From NCBI GenBank assembly GCA_947302655.1, contig CAMYVW010000001.1, positions 276,263-340,262 on the forward strand: a DNA stretch of 64,000 nucleotides, read 5' to 3'. Shown here piece after piece: positions 41,883 to 52,087 of this stretch; position 1 is the stretch's first letter, and every line of letters begins with the position of its first letter. The translations under genes were made by a program, and so were the position numbers. The DNA is from an uncultured Mycoplasmatota bacterium (lineage in GTDB: Bacteria > Bacillota_I > Bacilli_A > RF39 > UBA660). Below the pieces are notes generated by a model, which searched no databases, was not told the DNA's origin, and worked only from the letters and a program-made list of their open reading frames with translations.

Positions 41883-42578
41883 TTAAAGAATAGAATTGTT
41901 TTTCATAAAAGAGCGCAGTATTTTAGTAAGTGCTCTTTTTTCTATGCGTGAAACATAGCTTCTTGATATTCCTAGTTCTTTAGCTATTTTCTTTTGAGTT
42001 TGTTCCCTTTGATTAAATAGACCATATCTTTTTATAATAATTTCTTTTTCTCTAGAATTTAGATCCTTTAAATATAATTTTAAATCATTTATATTATCTT
42101 TATTATGAAGTATATCTATTATTTCGGGAGATTTATCTTGAATTATATCAATAAGATTAATTTCGTTACCATCTTTATCAAAACCAACAGAATCATTTAA
42201 ACTAATAGTGTTATTATTTTTTTTATTTGATCTAAAGTACATAAGTATTTCATTTTCAATACACCTTGCAGCATATGTTGTTATTTTAGTGCTTTTATCT
42301 AAGTTATAACTATCAATTGCTTTTATTAAACCAATAGTTCCTATTGATATAAGATCATCAGCATCTATTAGTTTGCTTTCATATTTTTTTACTATATGTG
42401 CAACTAATCTTAGATTATGCTCAATAAGTATATTTCTAGCATCTTTATCACCATTAAGCATTCTTTTAATGTATAGTTCTTCTTCATCAGTTTTAAGTGG
42501 TTCAGGAAAGACAGTATTAGAGTAACTTCCTGCCATAAAAAAGAAGTCTTTTATTATGTTTATTAACCCTAAAAACAT
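41883..42578 (-). CDS. sigK: Sporulation sigma factor sigma-K, uninterrupted
   Basis: 231 residues. A hydrophobic pro-sequence (MFLGLINIIKDFFFMAGSY) fits pro-sigma-K, which SpoIVFB cleaves. Region 2 reads NILIEHNLRLVAHIVKKYE...DLISIGTIGLIKAIDSYN...TYAARCIENEILMYFR; region 4 ends REIIIKRYGLFNQREQTQKKIAKELGISRSYVSRIEKRAL. It matches B. subtilis SigK nearly end to end. The gene is intact, with no skin-type insertion. The ATG follows AGGAGTGATTAA. A sigma-E-like element (ATA, 18 bases, CATAATTA) lies at 42644-42616 upstream, a weak candidate promoter. Confidence 0.95.
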   Translation of the reverse strand: MFLGLINIIKDFFFMAGSYSNTVFPEPLKTDEEELYIKRMLNGDKDARNILIEHNLRLVAHIVKKYESKLIDADDLISIGTIGLIKAIDSYNLDKSTKITTYAARCIENEILMYFRSNKKNNNTISLNDSVGFDKDGNEINLIDIIQDKSPEIIDILHNKDNINDLKLYLKDLNSREKEIIIKRYGLFNQREQTQKKIAKELGISRSYVSRIEKRALTKILRSFMKNNSIL

Positions 42579-42646
42579 TTAATCACTCCTAATAAAATCT
42601 ATTTTTAAACCCATCTAATTATGCTATAATTAAGAAGGTGATATAA

Positions 42647-43165
42647 ATGGACAAATTTATACCTGATATATATCAGAAGAGTATATATGATATAAATTAT
42701 AAAAAATTAAAAAAGTCTGGAATTAAGTGTATTTTATTTGATTTAGATAATACTTTAGTTCCATACACTACTAAAGAACCGACAAAAAAAATTAAGGATT
42801 TATTTCAAGAACTTGCAAGTGATTTTAAAATTATAATTATGTCAAATAGTGGCAAAAACAGATTAAGACCGTTTAAAGAAAAATTAAATGTTGATGTTGC
42901 TTTTAGTTCTCATAAACCATTTAAGAAAAAATATAAAAAGATTCTTGAAATTTATAATTTTAAACCTGAACAAGTAGCAACAATTGGTGATCAGCTAATG
43001 ACAGATGTCTTTGGTGGTAACAGAATGGGTTTAACAACTATTTTTGTAAATAGAATTGGTCCGGTTGAACCAATAACAACAAGGTTTAATCGTATTTGGG
43101 AAAGAAAACTATTAAAGAAATTTAATAAAAAAGGTGTTTTAATCAAAGGTGAATACTATGATTAA
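42647..43165 (+). CDS. yqeG: YqeG-family HAD phosphatase
   Basis: 172 residues, HAD superfamily IIIA. Motif I LFDLDNTLVPY (D..DT), motif II IMSNSGK, Lys in FSSHKPFKKK, and motif III TIGDQLMTDVFGGNRMG. In Bacilli YqeG lies just before yqeH; reported roles include phosphatidylglycerophosphate phosphatase-like activity in relatives. The ATG follows GAAGGTGATATAA. The final codons overlap yqeH by eight bases. Confidence 0.92.
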   Translation: MDKFIPDIYQKSIYDINYKKLKKSGIKCILFDLDNTLVPYTTKEPTKKIKDLFQELASDFKIIIMSNSGKNRLRPFKEKLNVDVAFSSHKPFKKKYKKILEIYNFKPEQVATIGDQLMTDVFGGNRMGLTTIFVNRIGPVEPITTRFNRIWERKLLKKFNKKGVLIKGEYYD

Positions 43166-44096
43166 AACTTGTCCAGGTTGTGGATCAACTATTCAATATA
43201 AAGATCCTAAAAAAATAGGTTATTCTCCCAAAAAAGATGCTAAACTTTGTGAGAGATGTTTCAAGTTAAAAAACTATAACAAAAGGGAAGTAATTGATTT
43301 AAAATACAATAATGAAGACATTATTGATTTGGTTAGTAATAAAGATGGAGCTATCTTCTTTATTACTGATTTTTTAAATCTTTCCAATAATGTATTAGAA
43401 ACATTTAAAAAAATCAATCATCATAATAAGTATTTAGTAATTAATAAAATAGATTATATTCCTTATAGTATTAGTTTAGATAGTTATAAAGATTATATTA
43501 AGGAAACATATAAAATAAAAAATGATATTATTTTAATTAGTGCTTTTAAAAAAACTAATTTAAATACTTTAATTAATAAAATTAAAGAATATAAAAACAG
43601 TTATATTTGTGGTTATACAAACTCTGGTAAGAGCACTATTATTAATGAAATATGTAAGGCATATGGTAAAAATAGTAATATTTTATCTAGTTTAATGCCA
43701 AATACAACATTAGATATTATAAAAATTAGACTTAATGAAAATATTCATATATTTGATACTCCAGGTTTTATAAATGATTATGAATTTATCGAAGATAATT
43801 TTCCTAAAAAATATATCAAACCTGTAACATTACAAATTAAAGAAAACGATATAATAAAGTTAGGTAATGACATACTTATTCAATGTGATAAAAATATTAA
43901 TAGCTTTACTTTTTATGTTAGTGATTTAGTAAACGTTAAAAAAGTATATAATATTAATTTTAATAAAAATAGTGAAATAGAAGTAGATAGTAATAGTGAC
44001 TTAATTATTTACGGGTATGGTTTTATTAATATTAAAAATAAATGCAAGATATGTTTAAATACAAATAATTATGAAGTAAGAAAATCTTATTTTTAG
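43158..44096 (+). CDS. yqeH: Ribosome biogenesis GTPase YqeH (circularly permuted)
   Basis: 312 residues. An N-terminal zinc finger (CPGCGSTIQ...KLCERCFKL) precedes a permuted GTPase with G4 first (VINKIDY), then SAFK, G1 (GYTNSGKSTIIN), G2 (MPNTTLD) and G3 (DTPGF). YqeH assists 30S assembly. The ATG at 43158 has AAAGGTGA upstream; an in-frame GTG at 43149 is less likely. Its C-terminal domain is shorter than in Bacillus, ending with a second Cys pair (CKICLN). Confidence 0.93.
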   Translation: MIKTCPGCGSTIQYKDPKKIGYSPKKDAKLCERCFKLKNYNKREVIDLKYNNEDIIDLVSNKDGAIFFITDFLNLSNNVLETFKKINHHNKYLVINKIDYIPYSISLDSYKDYIKETYKIKNDIILISAFKKTNLNTLINKIKEYKNSYICGYTNSGKSTIINEICKAYGKNSNILSSLMPNTTLDIIKIRLNENIHIFDTPGFINDYEFIEDNFPKKYIKPVTLQIKENDIIKLGNDILIQCDKNINSFTFYVSDLVNVKKVYNINFNKNSEIEVDSNSDLIIYGYGFINIKNKCKICLNTNNYEVRKSYF

Positions 44097-44113
44097 ACAG
44101 AAGGTGAAGTAGC

Positions 44114-45877
44114 ATGGGAAACATTAAAGTAATGAATGAAAACTTAGCAAATAAAATAGCTGCTGGTGAAGTTATTGAAAAATGTGCATCTATTGTTAAA
44201 GAGCTAGTTGAAAACTCTATTGATGCAGGATCAACAAAGATTACTGTTAGTTTAAATAGTGGTGGTTTAAAAGGAATTAAAGTATCTGACAATGGTAAAG
44301 GTATGGATAAAGAAGACGCCATTTTAGCTTTTCAAAGACATGCTACAAGTAAACTTTATCGCGATGATGATTTATTTTTTATAAATACCCTAGGTTTTAG
44401 AGGTGAGGCGCTTCCATCGATTGCAAGCGTATCTGAAGTTACGTTAAAAACAACTCAAAATGACGAAGGTTTTTTAGTTCATATAAAAGGTGGTAAGATT
44501 TTAGAAAAAGAAACATGTGAGGCAACACCTGGAACTACTATTAATGTAGAGAATATTTTTTATAATACTCCTGCAAGATTAAAGTATTTAAAAAGTGAAT
44601 CAACAGAACTACAAAATTGTACAAATTATATTGAAAAACTAGCTTTATCAATGCCAAAGATAGCATTTGAACTATATAATAATGATAGAAATATTATAAG
44701 AACAAGTGGTAGTGGAAATTTAGCTAAAGTAATTCATGAACTTTATGGTTCAACGATATCAACAAGATTAATAAAATTTAATGTTTCATCTGATGACTTT
44801 GATATAGATGGTTTCATTTGTAAACCTGACATTTTAAAAGCATCCAGGTCTCATATAATTACTTTTGTTAATAACAGAGTTGTAAAAAATATAGATATTA
44901 ATAGAGCTATTAATGATGGATATTTTTTACATAAACCTGATAATAAGTATCCTGTAGTTTTTCTAAATATTTATACAGACCCAACTTTAGTTGATGTTAA
45001 TATCCATCCAACTAAACAAGATATAAAGATAAGTAAATTAAATGAATTATGTGAACTTCTTACATCTAACATAAAAATATTTTTAGAAAAAGCCTTACTT
45101 GTTCCAGAAATTAATTTAGAAACTAAAGAAGAAAATAATGAAGTTGTTGTAAATAGTGATTTTATAAACACAAGAAATACTTTTGAACTTGTTGATAATA
45201 ATATTGATGAAACAAATTCTAATGAACAAGTTACATTTGATTTTGCAGTTGAAGAAGTAAATTTAGAAAAAGAAAAAAATGAAGATTTAAAAAAATTATA
45301 TTTAGAACCAATTGGTTCTATTCATGGAACTTTTATAGTTGCTCAAAATGATGAAGGAATGTATTTAATTGATCAACATGCTGCTCATGAAAGAATCAAT
45401 TATGAAAAAGTGTTAAAAGCTTTAGAAGAAAAAGATATTCACACTATGGCTATGCTTTTTCCAATATCTATTGAGCTTTCACCAAGTGAATACTTAACGC
45501 TAAAAGATAATATTGAAATAATTACAAATCTAGGATTTGTAGTTGAAGATTTTGGTATTAATACGATAATATTTAAAGAAACACCAACATGGCTTGGTGA
45601 AGGACATGAAGAGGAAGTAATTAGAAAAATTGTTGATTTAATTGTAGGAGAAAAGAAAATAATTGATCGTGTTAAATTTAATGAAAATTTAGTTAGAACT
45701 ATTGCTTGTAAGATGAGTATTAAAGGTAACACTCCAATGACACTAGAAGAAATGAATTCATTATTAGAACAATTATTTGAAACTAATAATCCATATAACT
45801 GTGCTCATGGAAGACCTACAATAGTTAAATTTTCTAGTTATGATTTAGATAAAATGTTTAAAAGAGCAATGACATAA
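44114..45877 (+). CDS. mutL: DNA mismatch repair protein MutL
   Basis: 587 residues. N-terminal GHKL ATPase: MNENLANKIAAGEVIEKCASIVKELVENSIDAG, VSDNGKGM, TLGFRGEALPSIASVS. The C-terminal endonuclease domain has DQHAAHERINYEK (metal motif), ACKMSIKGN and NCAHGRPTIV. Endonuclease motifs indicate a nicking MutL of the MutH-less type. mutS is not seen in this window. The 5' neighbour is yqeH and miaA follows, the usual mutL-miaA order. Confidence 0.95.
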   Translation: MGNIKVMNENLANKIAAGEVIEKCASIVKELVENSIDAGSTKITVSLNSGGLKGIKVSDNGKGMDKEDAILAFQRHATSKLYRDDDLFFINTLGFRGEALPSIASVSEVTLKTTQNDEGFLVHIKGGKILEKETCEATPGTTINVENIFYNTPARLKYLKSESTELQNCTNYIEKLALSMPKIAFELYNNDRNIIRTSGSGNLAKVIHELYGSTISTRLIKFNVSSDDFDIDGFICKPDILKASRSHIITFVNNRVVKNIDINRAINDGYFLHKPDNKYPVVFLNIYTDPTLVDVNIHPTKQDIKISKLNELCELLTSNIKIFLEKALLVPEINLETKEENNEVVVNSDFINTRNTFELVDNNIDETNSNEQVTFDFAVEEVNLEKEKNEDLKKLYLEPIGSIHGTFIVAQNDEGMYLIDQHAAHERINYEKVLKALEEKDIHTMAMLFPISIELSPSEYLTLKDNIEIITNLGFVVEDFGINTIIFKETPTWLGEGHEEEVIRKIVDLIVGEKKIIDRVKFNENLVRTIACKMSIKGNTPMTLEEMNSLLEQLFETNNPYNCAHGRPTIVKFSSYDLDKMFKRAMT

Positions 45878-45897
45878 TATTAAAGGAAGTGATTCTT

Positions 45898-46764
45898 ATG
45901 ATAATTGCTGTTTGTGGACCAACTGGTGTTGGTAAAACAAAATTAAGTGTAGAACTTGCAAAAAAATATAATGGCATCATTATTAATAGTGATGCAATGC
46001 AAGTATATAAAGAAATGAATATTGCAACTGCTAAAATAAAAGAAGAAGAAAAAGAGGGTATCAAGCATTATTTATTTGATATTTGTGATTTAAAAGATGT
46101 CTACACAATTTATAATTATCAAAAAGATGCCAGAAAAATAATAGATGAAAATAAAGATAAAACTATTATTATGGTAGGTGGCTCTGGTTTATATCAAAAA
46201 GCTGCGCTTTTTGATTATAAACTTGATGAAGAAGAAACAAGTAATAATAATTATGATGATTTATCAAATGAAGAACTATATGACTTAGTTCTTGAAAAAG
46301 ATCCAAATACTAAAGTTCATGTTAATAATAGAAAAAGGTTAATTAGACTTTTAAATAAAAAGAATATTGATCATAGTGAATCTAAACTTTTATATGATAA
46401 TGTAATATTTATAGGACTTACTACATCAAGAGATAATTTATATAATATTATTAATAAAAGAGTAGATAAAATGGTTGAAGAAGGCTTAATTGAAGAAGCT
46501 AAATACTTTTATGATAAAAAAGTTAAATGTAAAGCTTTAGATACAGTTATTGGTTATAAAGAATTATTTAAATATTTTAATAATGAAATAACAAAAGAAG
46601 AAGCATTAGATTTAATAAAGAAAAATTCAAGACATTATGCTAAAAGACAGTATACTTGGTATAATCATCAACTACCAACTATTTGGGTAGAAACAAATTA
46701 TACTGATTTTAGTAAAACTGTAGATGAAGTAATAAAAATTATTAATGAAAAAAAACTTAAATAG
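45898..46764 (+). CDS. miaA: tRNA dimethylallyltransferase MiaA
   Basis: 288 residues. P-loop GPTGVGKTKLS, substrate region IINSDAMQVYKEMNIATAK, HYLFDI, MVGGSGLY, then the C-terminal RQYTWYNHQLPTIWVE. MiaA adds dimethylallyl to A37 of tRNAs reading U-starting codons. The ATG at 45898 fits AAAGGAAG; an upstream GTG at 45889 is too close to it. A terminator follows, ahead of the pilin array. Confidence 0.94.
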   Translation: MIIAVCGPTGVGKTKLSVELAKKYNGIIINSDAMQVYKEMNIATAKIKEEEKEGIKHYLFDICDLKDVYTIYNYQKDARKIIDENKDKTIIMVGGSGLYQKAALFDYKLDEEETSNNNYDDLSNEELYDLVLEKDPNTKVHVNNRKRLIRLLNKKNIDHSESKLLYDNVIFIGLTTSRDNLYNIINKRVDKMVEEGLIEEAKYFYDKKVKCKALDTVIGYKELFKYFNNEITKEEALDLIKKNSRHYAKRQYTWYNHQLPTIWVETNYTDFSKTVDEVIKIINEKKLK

Positions 46765-46787
46765 TAAAATCTATTTAAGTTTTTTTA
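46753..46787 (+). terminator. Terminator after miaA
   Basis: AAACTTAAATAG-TAAAAT-CTATTTAAGTTT with T tail, overlapping the stop codon. Confidence 0.9.
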
Positions 46788-46792
46788 TTACA

Positions 46793-46822
46793 TTGACAAT
46801 GTTTAATTAAAAAAGGTATAAT
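46793..46822 (+). promoter_or_regulatory. Promoter of the large pilin-like gene array
   Basis: TTGACA (46793-46798), 18-base spacer, TATAAT (46817-46822): consensus boxes, the strongest promoter seen in the window. Confidence 0.8.
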
Positions 46823-46861
46823 TTGTATAGTAGATAGTAGGGTAAAAGGAACTGATATTTT

Positions 46862-48901
46862 ATGAATAAAAAGAATAATAAAGGATTTACTTTAGTTGAA
46901 CTTTTAGCAGTTATTGTAATACTTAGTGTATTAATATCATTTGCTTTTTTGGCAGTTAAACCAAGAACAAGAAATGCTAAAAAAAGTTTATTAGTTGCTG
47001 ATGCTAAATCATATATGAAAGCTGCAAAAGAAGCTTATACTCTTGAAGAAGTTGAAGGAGAAATAGTGTGTCATGACTTATCAGATCTAAGCTCTTATAT
47101 AAAAAAAGATGATAATGATTATACAGGTACTATAGTTTCTGAGTTTACTGATGGATTATCTAGACAAACTATAAGTATAACTAATGGAAAGTATTATATA
47201 TTTGCAACTGATAATGTATCTAAAAAAGATTTATCAAGTGAAATGCCATTAGGTTTTATGTCTTCATGTAGTGAGTATTCATATGATATAGTTCAGGATT
47301 TAGATTCATCAACTCTTGAATACAAATTATTAATGAATCAAGGAGGAAACTCTTTAGTTGATAATTTATCATTAATTGATCAGAGAACCTCAACTGTTAA
47401 TTTTAATAATTTTGAAAATGATCCTGCAAAAGCTGGTATGTATAAAGCAATTGATGATTTAGGAATTACTTATTATTATAGAGGACCAGTAAATAATAAC
47501 TGGGTTTCATTTGGTGGTTTTTACTGGAGAATCGTAAGAATTAACGGTGACGGTTCAATTAGATTAATATACTCTGGACTAGCTAGTTCAACACACACTG
47601 GTGCTGATGCAACAATTAAAAATAGAAATAATGGATCAACATCAAGATTTAGTCAGTATCAGACATATGCAAGAAATATACCTGATGTATCTGGTTTAAC
47701 AAATACAACTGTTAATGCAAGTTATAGTAATGGTAGATTTGGTTTGACATATGTAGGTTATATGTATAATCCTGCTAAAGTATTAGGAACATATCATAGT
47801 ACGCTTCCGGATAATAGTAAAAGAGTTAATCAATATTCTACATATACAGGTATCACAGATGTAAAAAATAATGCTCCAGTTGAATACTATTTCTTTAAAA
47901 ACTTTAATTTAAATGATGATTGTTTTACAGGCAATGATACAGATGATTCAGGTACATGTACTTTAGTATGTCGTGAATTAGGTGTTGACTGTATTTTAAG
48001 TAATTGGAATACTCTTGCAACTACAGAAGGTAACTATTCAACTACTGCAGCTGGTATATATCCTGCAACTAACCCTACGAATTATATATATACAAGTCCT
48101 TATAAATATACTTGCTGGGCAAATGGTACTGCAGTAACTAAAGCAAATAGTGATGGAACAACTAGTGTTTATGTATCATGCCCAATAGTATCTGAAATTG
48201 TAGGTACAATTTTAAATCAAAAAACTCAAGCAAAAACAAGACTTCACGGTTTATTTGCACCAAGTTACGATGTAGCTACACAAAATACATATGAAAGTAA
48301 TATAAAGGTAGACCTTGATTATTGGTATGAACATAACATTGTAGGTAAAACAGATTCTAATGGAAATAATCTAGAAGCATATGTTGCTGATGGAATATTC
48401 TGTAACGATAGAACAACAACTTATACTTATCCAATACATACAAATGGCACAAACCAATATATGAACTCTTATTTTAGAAATGCAACAGGTAATGCTAGAG
48501 CACCTATATATACATGCCCTAATATGGGTAGGGATGCCTTTACACTAAAAACTACAGATAAAGTTAGTGGTGTTGAACCACTTAATATAGGTAATAAATT
48601 ACTTAAATATCCAATTGGTTTAATTACAATGGATGATGCAATATTTGCTGGTGGAAAATATAATACTGCAAATACGGATTACTATTTAAGAATAGGTGTA
48701 AACACTTGGACCTTAACACCATATGCATTCTTTATTTCAAACTTCAATGCTAATTTATGGTTTTTGAAAGATACAGGAGCTTTAAATGGAGGTGCGCCTT
48801 CAGCTGGATATTATGTTAGACCTGTTATTAATTTAAAATCTGATGTTGTTTATGTATCAGGTTCTGGAACAGAAACTGATCCATATATAATCACGCTATA
48901 A
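46862..48901 (+). CDS. Large prepilin-like surface protein 1 (WRI/RPVINL-type)
   Basis: 679 residues. A prepilin leader (NNKGFTLVELLAVIVIL, cut after Gly) and helix (to about 35) join a pilin-like segment of about 120 residues and a C-terminal region of more than 500 residues. The latter has FGGFYWRIVRINGDGSIRLIYSG, YVGYMYNP, several Cys (LVCRELGVDC, YKYTCWANG, YVSCPIVSEIVG, IFCNDR), PIGLITMDDAIFAGG and a final YYVRPVINLKSDVVYVSGSGTETDPY. The end resembles C-type-lectin or formylglycine-enzyme-like folds, but this is inference. It should be displayed on a pilus or at the cell surface. Related to 52088, 54225 and 56308. Confidence 0.82.
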   Translation: MNKKNNKGFTLVELLAVIVILSVLISFAFLAVKPRTRNAKKSLLVADAKSYMKAAKEAYTLEEVEGEIVCHDLSDLSSYIKKDDNDYTGTIVSEFTDGLSRQTISITNGKYYIFATDNVSKKDLSSEMPLGFMSSCSEYSYDIVQDLDSSTLEYKLLMNQGGNSLVDNLSLIDQRTSTVNFNNFENDPAKAGMYKAIDDLGITYYYRGPVNNNWVSFGGFYWRIVRINGDGSIRLIYSGLASSTHTGADATIKNRNNGSTSRFSQYQTYARNIPDVSGLTNTTVNASYSNGRFGLTYVGYMYNPAKVLGTYHSTLPDNSKRVNQYSTYTGITDVKNNAPVEYYFFKNFNLNDDCFTGNDTDDSGTCTLVCRELGVDCILSNWNTLATTEGNYSTTAAGIYPATNPTNYIYTSPYKYTCWANGTAVTKANSDGTTSVYVSCPIVSEIVGTILNQKTQAKTRLHGLFAPSYDVATQNTYESNIKVDLDYWYEHNIVGKTDSNGNNLEAYVADGIFCNDRTTTYTYPIHTNGTNQYMNSYFRNATGNARAPIYTCPNMGRDAFTLKTTDKVSGVEPLNIGNKLLKYPIGLITMDDAIFAGGKYNTANTDYYLRIGVNTWTLTPYAFFISNFNANLWFLKDTGALNGGAPSAGYYVRPVINLKSDVVYVSGSGTETDPYIITL

Positions 48902-48920
48902 TGAAAGGAGTTTAATAAAT

Positions 48921-50795
48921 ATGTTTAAAAATAAAAAAGGTTTTACTTTAATTGAACTTCTTGCTGTTATAGCTCTTCTTGCAGTTATTACTATAATAGC
49001 AGTAACTGCAATAATACCAAGAGGAGAAAATGCTAAAAAAAGAGCATTTTTAGATGAAGTTAAAGTATATTATAAGGCATCTGATGAAATAGATTTATAT
49101 GATGATACATCAATAAAATGTTTAAACATATCAGAACTTAATGATAATTACGTTAAAAAAGATAATGGTAACTATTCAGGATGTATGTATGTATATCCTG
49201 ATGGATCTACAAGGCTAAATATAACTAATGGAAAATATTATGCTATTACTACTGGTGATGTTACCATAAATGATATTGTTGATACAAAACCTGCTGATTT
49301 TATATCATCTTGTACTGATAACTCTAAATCATATACAATTACATATGATTTAGATGGAGGTACTCTAACAACGGCAAATCCTACATCATATAAATTTAAT
49401 ACTGAAACAATTACTTTAAATAATCCAACAAAATCTGGTTACAGATTTGTTGGATGGAGTAGCAAAAATTTATTTGATAAAACAAAATATGATCAACTAA
49501 GTGAGTTTCCTGGTAGTGGTAGTTATAAATATGCAGGAATTTTACTTAAACCAAACACAACCTATAAAATAAGTGTTAAAAGATATCATGGCTTTGATGG
49601 TAAAGGAAATGGTTATTTACTAATAAGCCCTTATAAAGAAATAAATAATACTTGGAGTGCTATAGCTCATAATAAACATGATATCTATTCTATATCTAAT
49701 TATCTATATACAACTAACGGTACAGGATTATTATACATAGGCTATAATGGAATGTCGCAAAGTAATCTTGATACTGTGTGGTCTGGTACTGATGTTCAGC
49801 TTGAAGAAGGAGATGCTGCAACTGATTATCAGGACTATATGGCTCCAACAAAGTCTGCAAAGATATATAGAGGGTCAATAGGAAATAAAAAATTTATTGC
49901 TAATTGGGAAGAAGCAAGTGGTAATTATACTATTACGTATAATCTTGATGGTGGTACTGTATCTAGTGAAAATCCAACTTCATACAATATTAATACCCCT
50001 ACGTTTACTTTAAATAATCCGACTCAAGATGGTAAAATATTTCTTGGATGGTCAGAAGGAGATAGTACAACTATTCTTCAAACTGTTACTATCCCACAAG
50101 GAACAGTTGGTAATAAAACATATATAGCTCATTTTGTTAATGATAAATATAAGGTTACATATAACTATAATATTACATCAGCTCAAACTGTTAATAATGC
50201 AAATTACATTGATACAGGATTTATTCCTGATACTAATTATGACTTTAGTATTGCTGCAAAAATGAAGATTAGTACAGCAGCAAAAAGATATTTATTATTT
50301 GGTAATTATCCTGCAGCATCACATATTAATCTTGAAATTAACGCAGCAAACAAATCTAGAATATATATAACTAAAAGTAGTAATATTGATAAAGTCAGTA
50401 CAGTTGCAGTTCCATCAGGACAAGAATTTGATCTTAAGCTTGATTATACAGCATTAACATATTCATACTTCTTTAGATTATCAAATAGCAACTTTACTGC
50501 TGATATATCTGGTGAAGCAGATAACATTATGAATACCGTAATGCCAAAATCTTTACTTGTTGGAAACGATTATCGTGGCGGATCTAATCCATTTGGTAAT
50601 ACACTTACAGTTAAAGATATGATTATTAGTAGATATTATCCATATGATAATACATTATCGGATTTACCAGTGGTTGTAAGACCTGGTTATGTATTTGATG
50701 GATGGTATACAGCAGCAAGTGGTGGATCTAAAGTTACAACATCAACTAAGGTAAAAAGAGATGTTACATATTATGCTCACTATACTGCTAGTTAA
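48921..50795 (+). CDS. Large prepilin-like surface protein 2 with InlB-type repeats and a phage-tail module
   Basis: 624 residues. The prepilin leader is FKNKKGFTLIELLAVIALL. After a 110-residue pilin region come three Listeria-Bacteroides (InlB B/Flg_new) repeats, for example ITYDLDGGTLTTANPTSYKF...GYRFVGWS, ITYNLDGGTVSSENPTSY..., and a final GYVFDGWYTAASGGSKVT. Between the first and second sits SSKNLFDKTKYDQ...LLKPNTTYKISVKRY...VQLEEGDAATDYQDY, the carbohydrate-binding-like module common in phage tail proteins. A LamG-like beta segment follows (about 410-590). Probably an adhesin. It follows protein 1 by 19 bases without a terminator. Confidence 0.8.
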   Translation: MFKNKKGFTLIELLAVIALLAVITIIAVTAIIPRGENAKKRAFLDEVKVYYKASDEIDLYDDTSIKCLNISELNDNYVKKDNGNYSGCMYVYPDGSTRLNITNGKYYAITTGDVTINDIVDTKPADFISSCTDNSKSYTITYDLDGGTLTTANPTSYKFNTETITLNNPTKSGYRFVGWSSKNLFDKTKYDQLSEFPGSGSYKYAGILLKPNTTYKISVKRYHGFDGKGNGYLLISPYKEINNTWSAIAHNKHDIYSISNYLYTTNGTGLLYIGYNGMSQSNLDTVWSGTDVQLEEGDAATDYQDYMAPTKSAKIYRGSIGNKKFIANWEEASGNYTITYNLDGGTVSSENPTSYNINTPTFTLNNPTQDGKIFLGWSEGDSTTILQTVTIPQGTVGNKTYIAHFVNDKYKVTYNYNITSAQTVNNANYIDTGFIPDTNYDFSIAAKMKISTAAKRYLLFGNYPAASHINLEINAANKSRIYITKSSNIDKVSTVAVPSGQEFDLKLDYTALTYSYFFRLSNSNFTADISGEADNIMNTVMPKSLLVGNDYRGGSNPFGNTLTVKDMIISRYYPYDNTLSDLPVVVRPGYVFDGWYTAASGGSKVTTSTKVKRDVTYYAHYTAS

Positions 50796-50800
50796 TAAAC

Positions 50801-50834
50801 AAAGATGATAATTTATAGAATTATCATTTTTTTT
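50801..50834 (+). terminator. Terminator after surface protein 2
   Basis: AAAGATGATAATT-TATAG-AATTATCATTTT with T8. Confidence 0.85.
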
Positions 50835-50884
50835 ATGCTAAAATAATCATAGTAGGTAGATATATATTAAAGGAGCATAGGGTT

Positions 50885-52006
50885 ATGTTTAAAAGTAGGA
50901 AAGGTTTTACTTTAGTTGAGCTTTTGGCAGTTATCGTAATTTTAGCAGTTGTTATTTTAATTGCAGTAACTGCGGTAATACCAAGAATGAATAATGCTAA
51001 GAAAAAAGCTTTTTTTGATGAAGCTTTATTGTATTTAAAAGCTAGTAAAACTGCCTATGTTACTGATGAAAATACTAGTTGCTATAATATTAATGATTTT
51101 AGTAGATACATTAAAAATGATAAAGCTGGATACTCTGGTACAATATTTTTGTTTTCTGATGGAAGTGCAGTTTTAAATTTAACTGATGGAAAATATTATA
51201 TTATTGCATCAGATGAATCATCTACAGATGATATATCTGAATCTAAGCCAGACGGATTTATTGAATCATGTAATCCATCAACTCCAACATATTATATTTT
51301 ATATAACTCTAATGGTGGTTTGGGAGATAGAGTTGTTCAATCAGCTGCAAGTGGAAATAGTGTTGTTATAAATAATAACACCTATACAAAATCTAATAGG
51401 TTATTTGCAAAATGGAATACTATGCCTGATGGAAGTGGAGAAGATTATTATCAAGGACAAACTGCTAGTAGTTTAGCTTCATCTGGAATTGTAAATTTAT
51501 ATGCTCAGTGGGCAATAGAAAAATATGAATATCTTCCAGAATATGAATTTACTGGATCTAATAATATAAATACAAATATTAATTTATTTTCATCAGAAAA
51601 TAATAATAGAAATTTTGAAGTCTCTTTTGAAATAGTAGATCCATCTACATATACTGATAATGACTCGTATATGAGCTGTATGGATGAATCAGGATCTCCA
51701 TATCCAGGAATGGTATATAGAAGATTGAATGCAACACAAGATAGCTTGGTTATTAATATGAATAGTACAATCAGTCACAAAAGAAATTTTAGCTCGGATA
51801 GTGTAAGTAAAGTTAAAATTATAAGAAAAAATAATGTAATATACTATTCAATTAATGATGTAATCTCAACTACAACTCTTGATGTAACAAAATTAAATAA
51901 TACATTTAGTGTACCAGTCACGTTTGGTTCAAGTTATAAAAACAATGCTCCATTTAGATATATAGTTGGTACACTTAAAAATATGAGAGTATATTTGATG
52001 GAATAA
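50885..52006 (+). CDS. Prepilin-like surface protein 3 with one InlB-type repeat
   Basis: 373 residues. The leader FKSRKGFTLVELLAVIVILAV is cut after Gly, and the PRMNNAKKKAFFDEALLYLKASKTAY helix matches the other members. A single InlB/Flg_new repeat follows (YYILYNSNGGLGDRVVQ...LFAKWNTMPDGSGEDYYQGQ), then a LamG/concanavalin-like region (EFTGSNNINTNINLFSSENN...VTFGSSYKN...LKNMRVYLME). It is the shortest of the seven. Start behind AAAGGAGCATAGGGTT. No terminator is visible before the next gene. Confidence 0.8.
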   Translation: MFKSRKGFTLVELLAVIVILAVVILIAVTAVIPRMNNAKKKAFFDEALLYLKASKTAYVTDENTSCYNINDFSRYIKNDKAGYSGTIFLFSDGSAVLNLTDGKYYIIASDESSTDDISESKPDGFIESCNPSTPTYYILYNSNGGLGDRVVQSAASGNSVVINNNTYTKSNRLFAKWNTMPDGSGEDYYQGQTASSLASSGIVNLYAQWAIEKYEYLPEYEFTGSNNINTNINLFSSENNNRNFEVSFEIVDPSTYTDNDSYMSCMDESGSPYPGMVYRRLNATQDSLVINMNSTISHKRNFSSDSVSKVKIIRKNNVIYYSINDVISTTTLDVTKLNNTFSVPVTFGSSYKNNAPFRYIVGTLKNMRVYLME

Positions 52007-52087
52007 ATATTTAATAAAGGCGCGAAAATTAATGTTTAATTGTCAATTACATTTTATTTATAAAACTAATCATAAAGGAGAATGCAC

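Noticed and set aside
41883..42578. Possible skin-type interruption of sigK
   Set aside because: The frame is continuous from the pro-sequence to the end of region 4, so there is no insertion.
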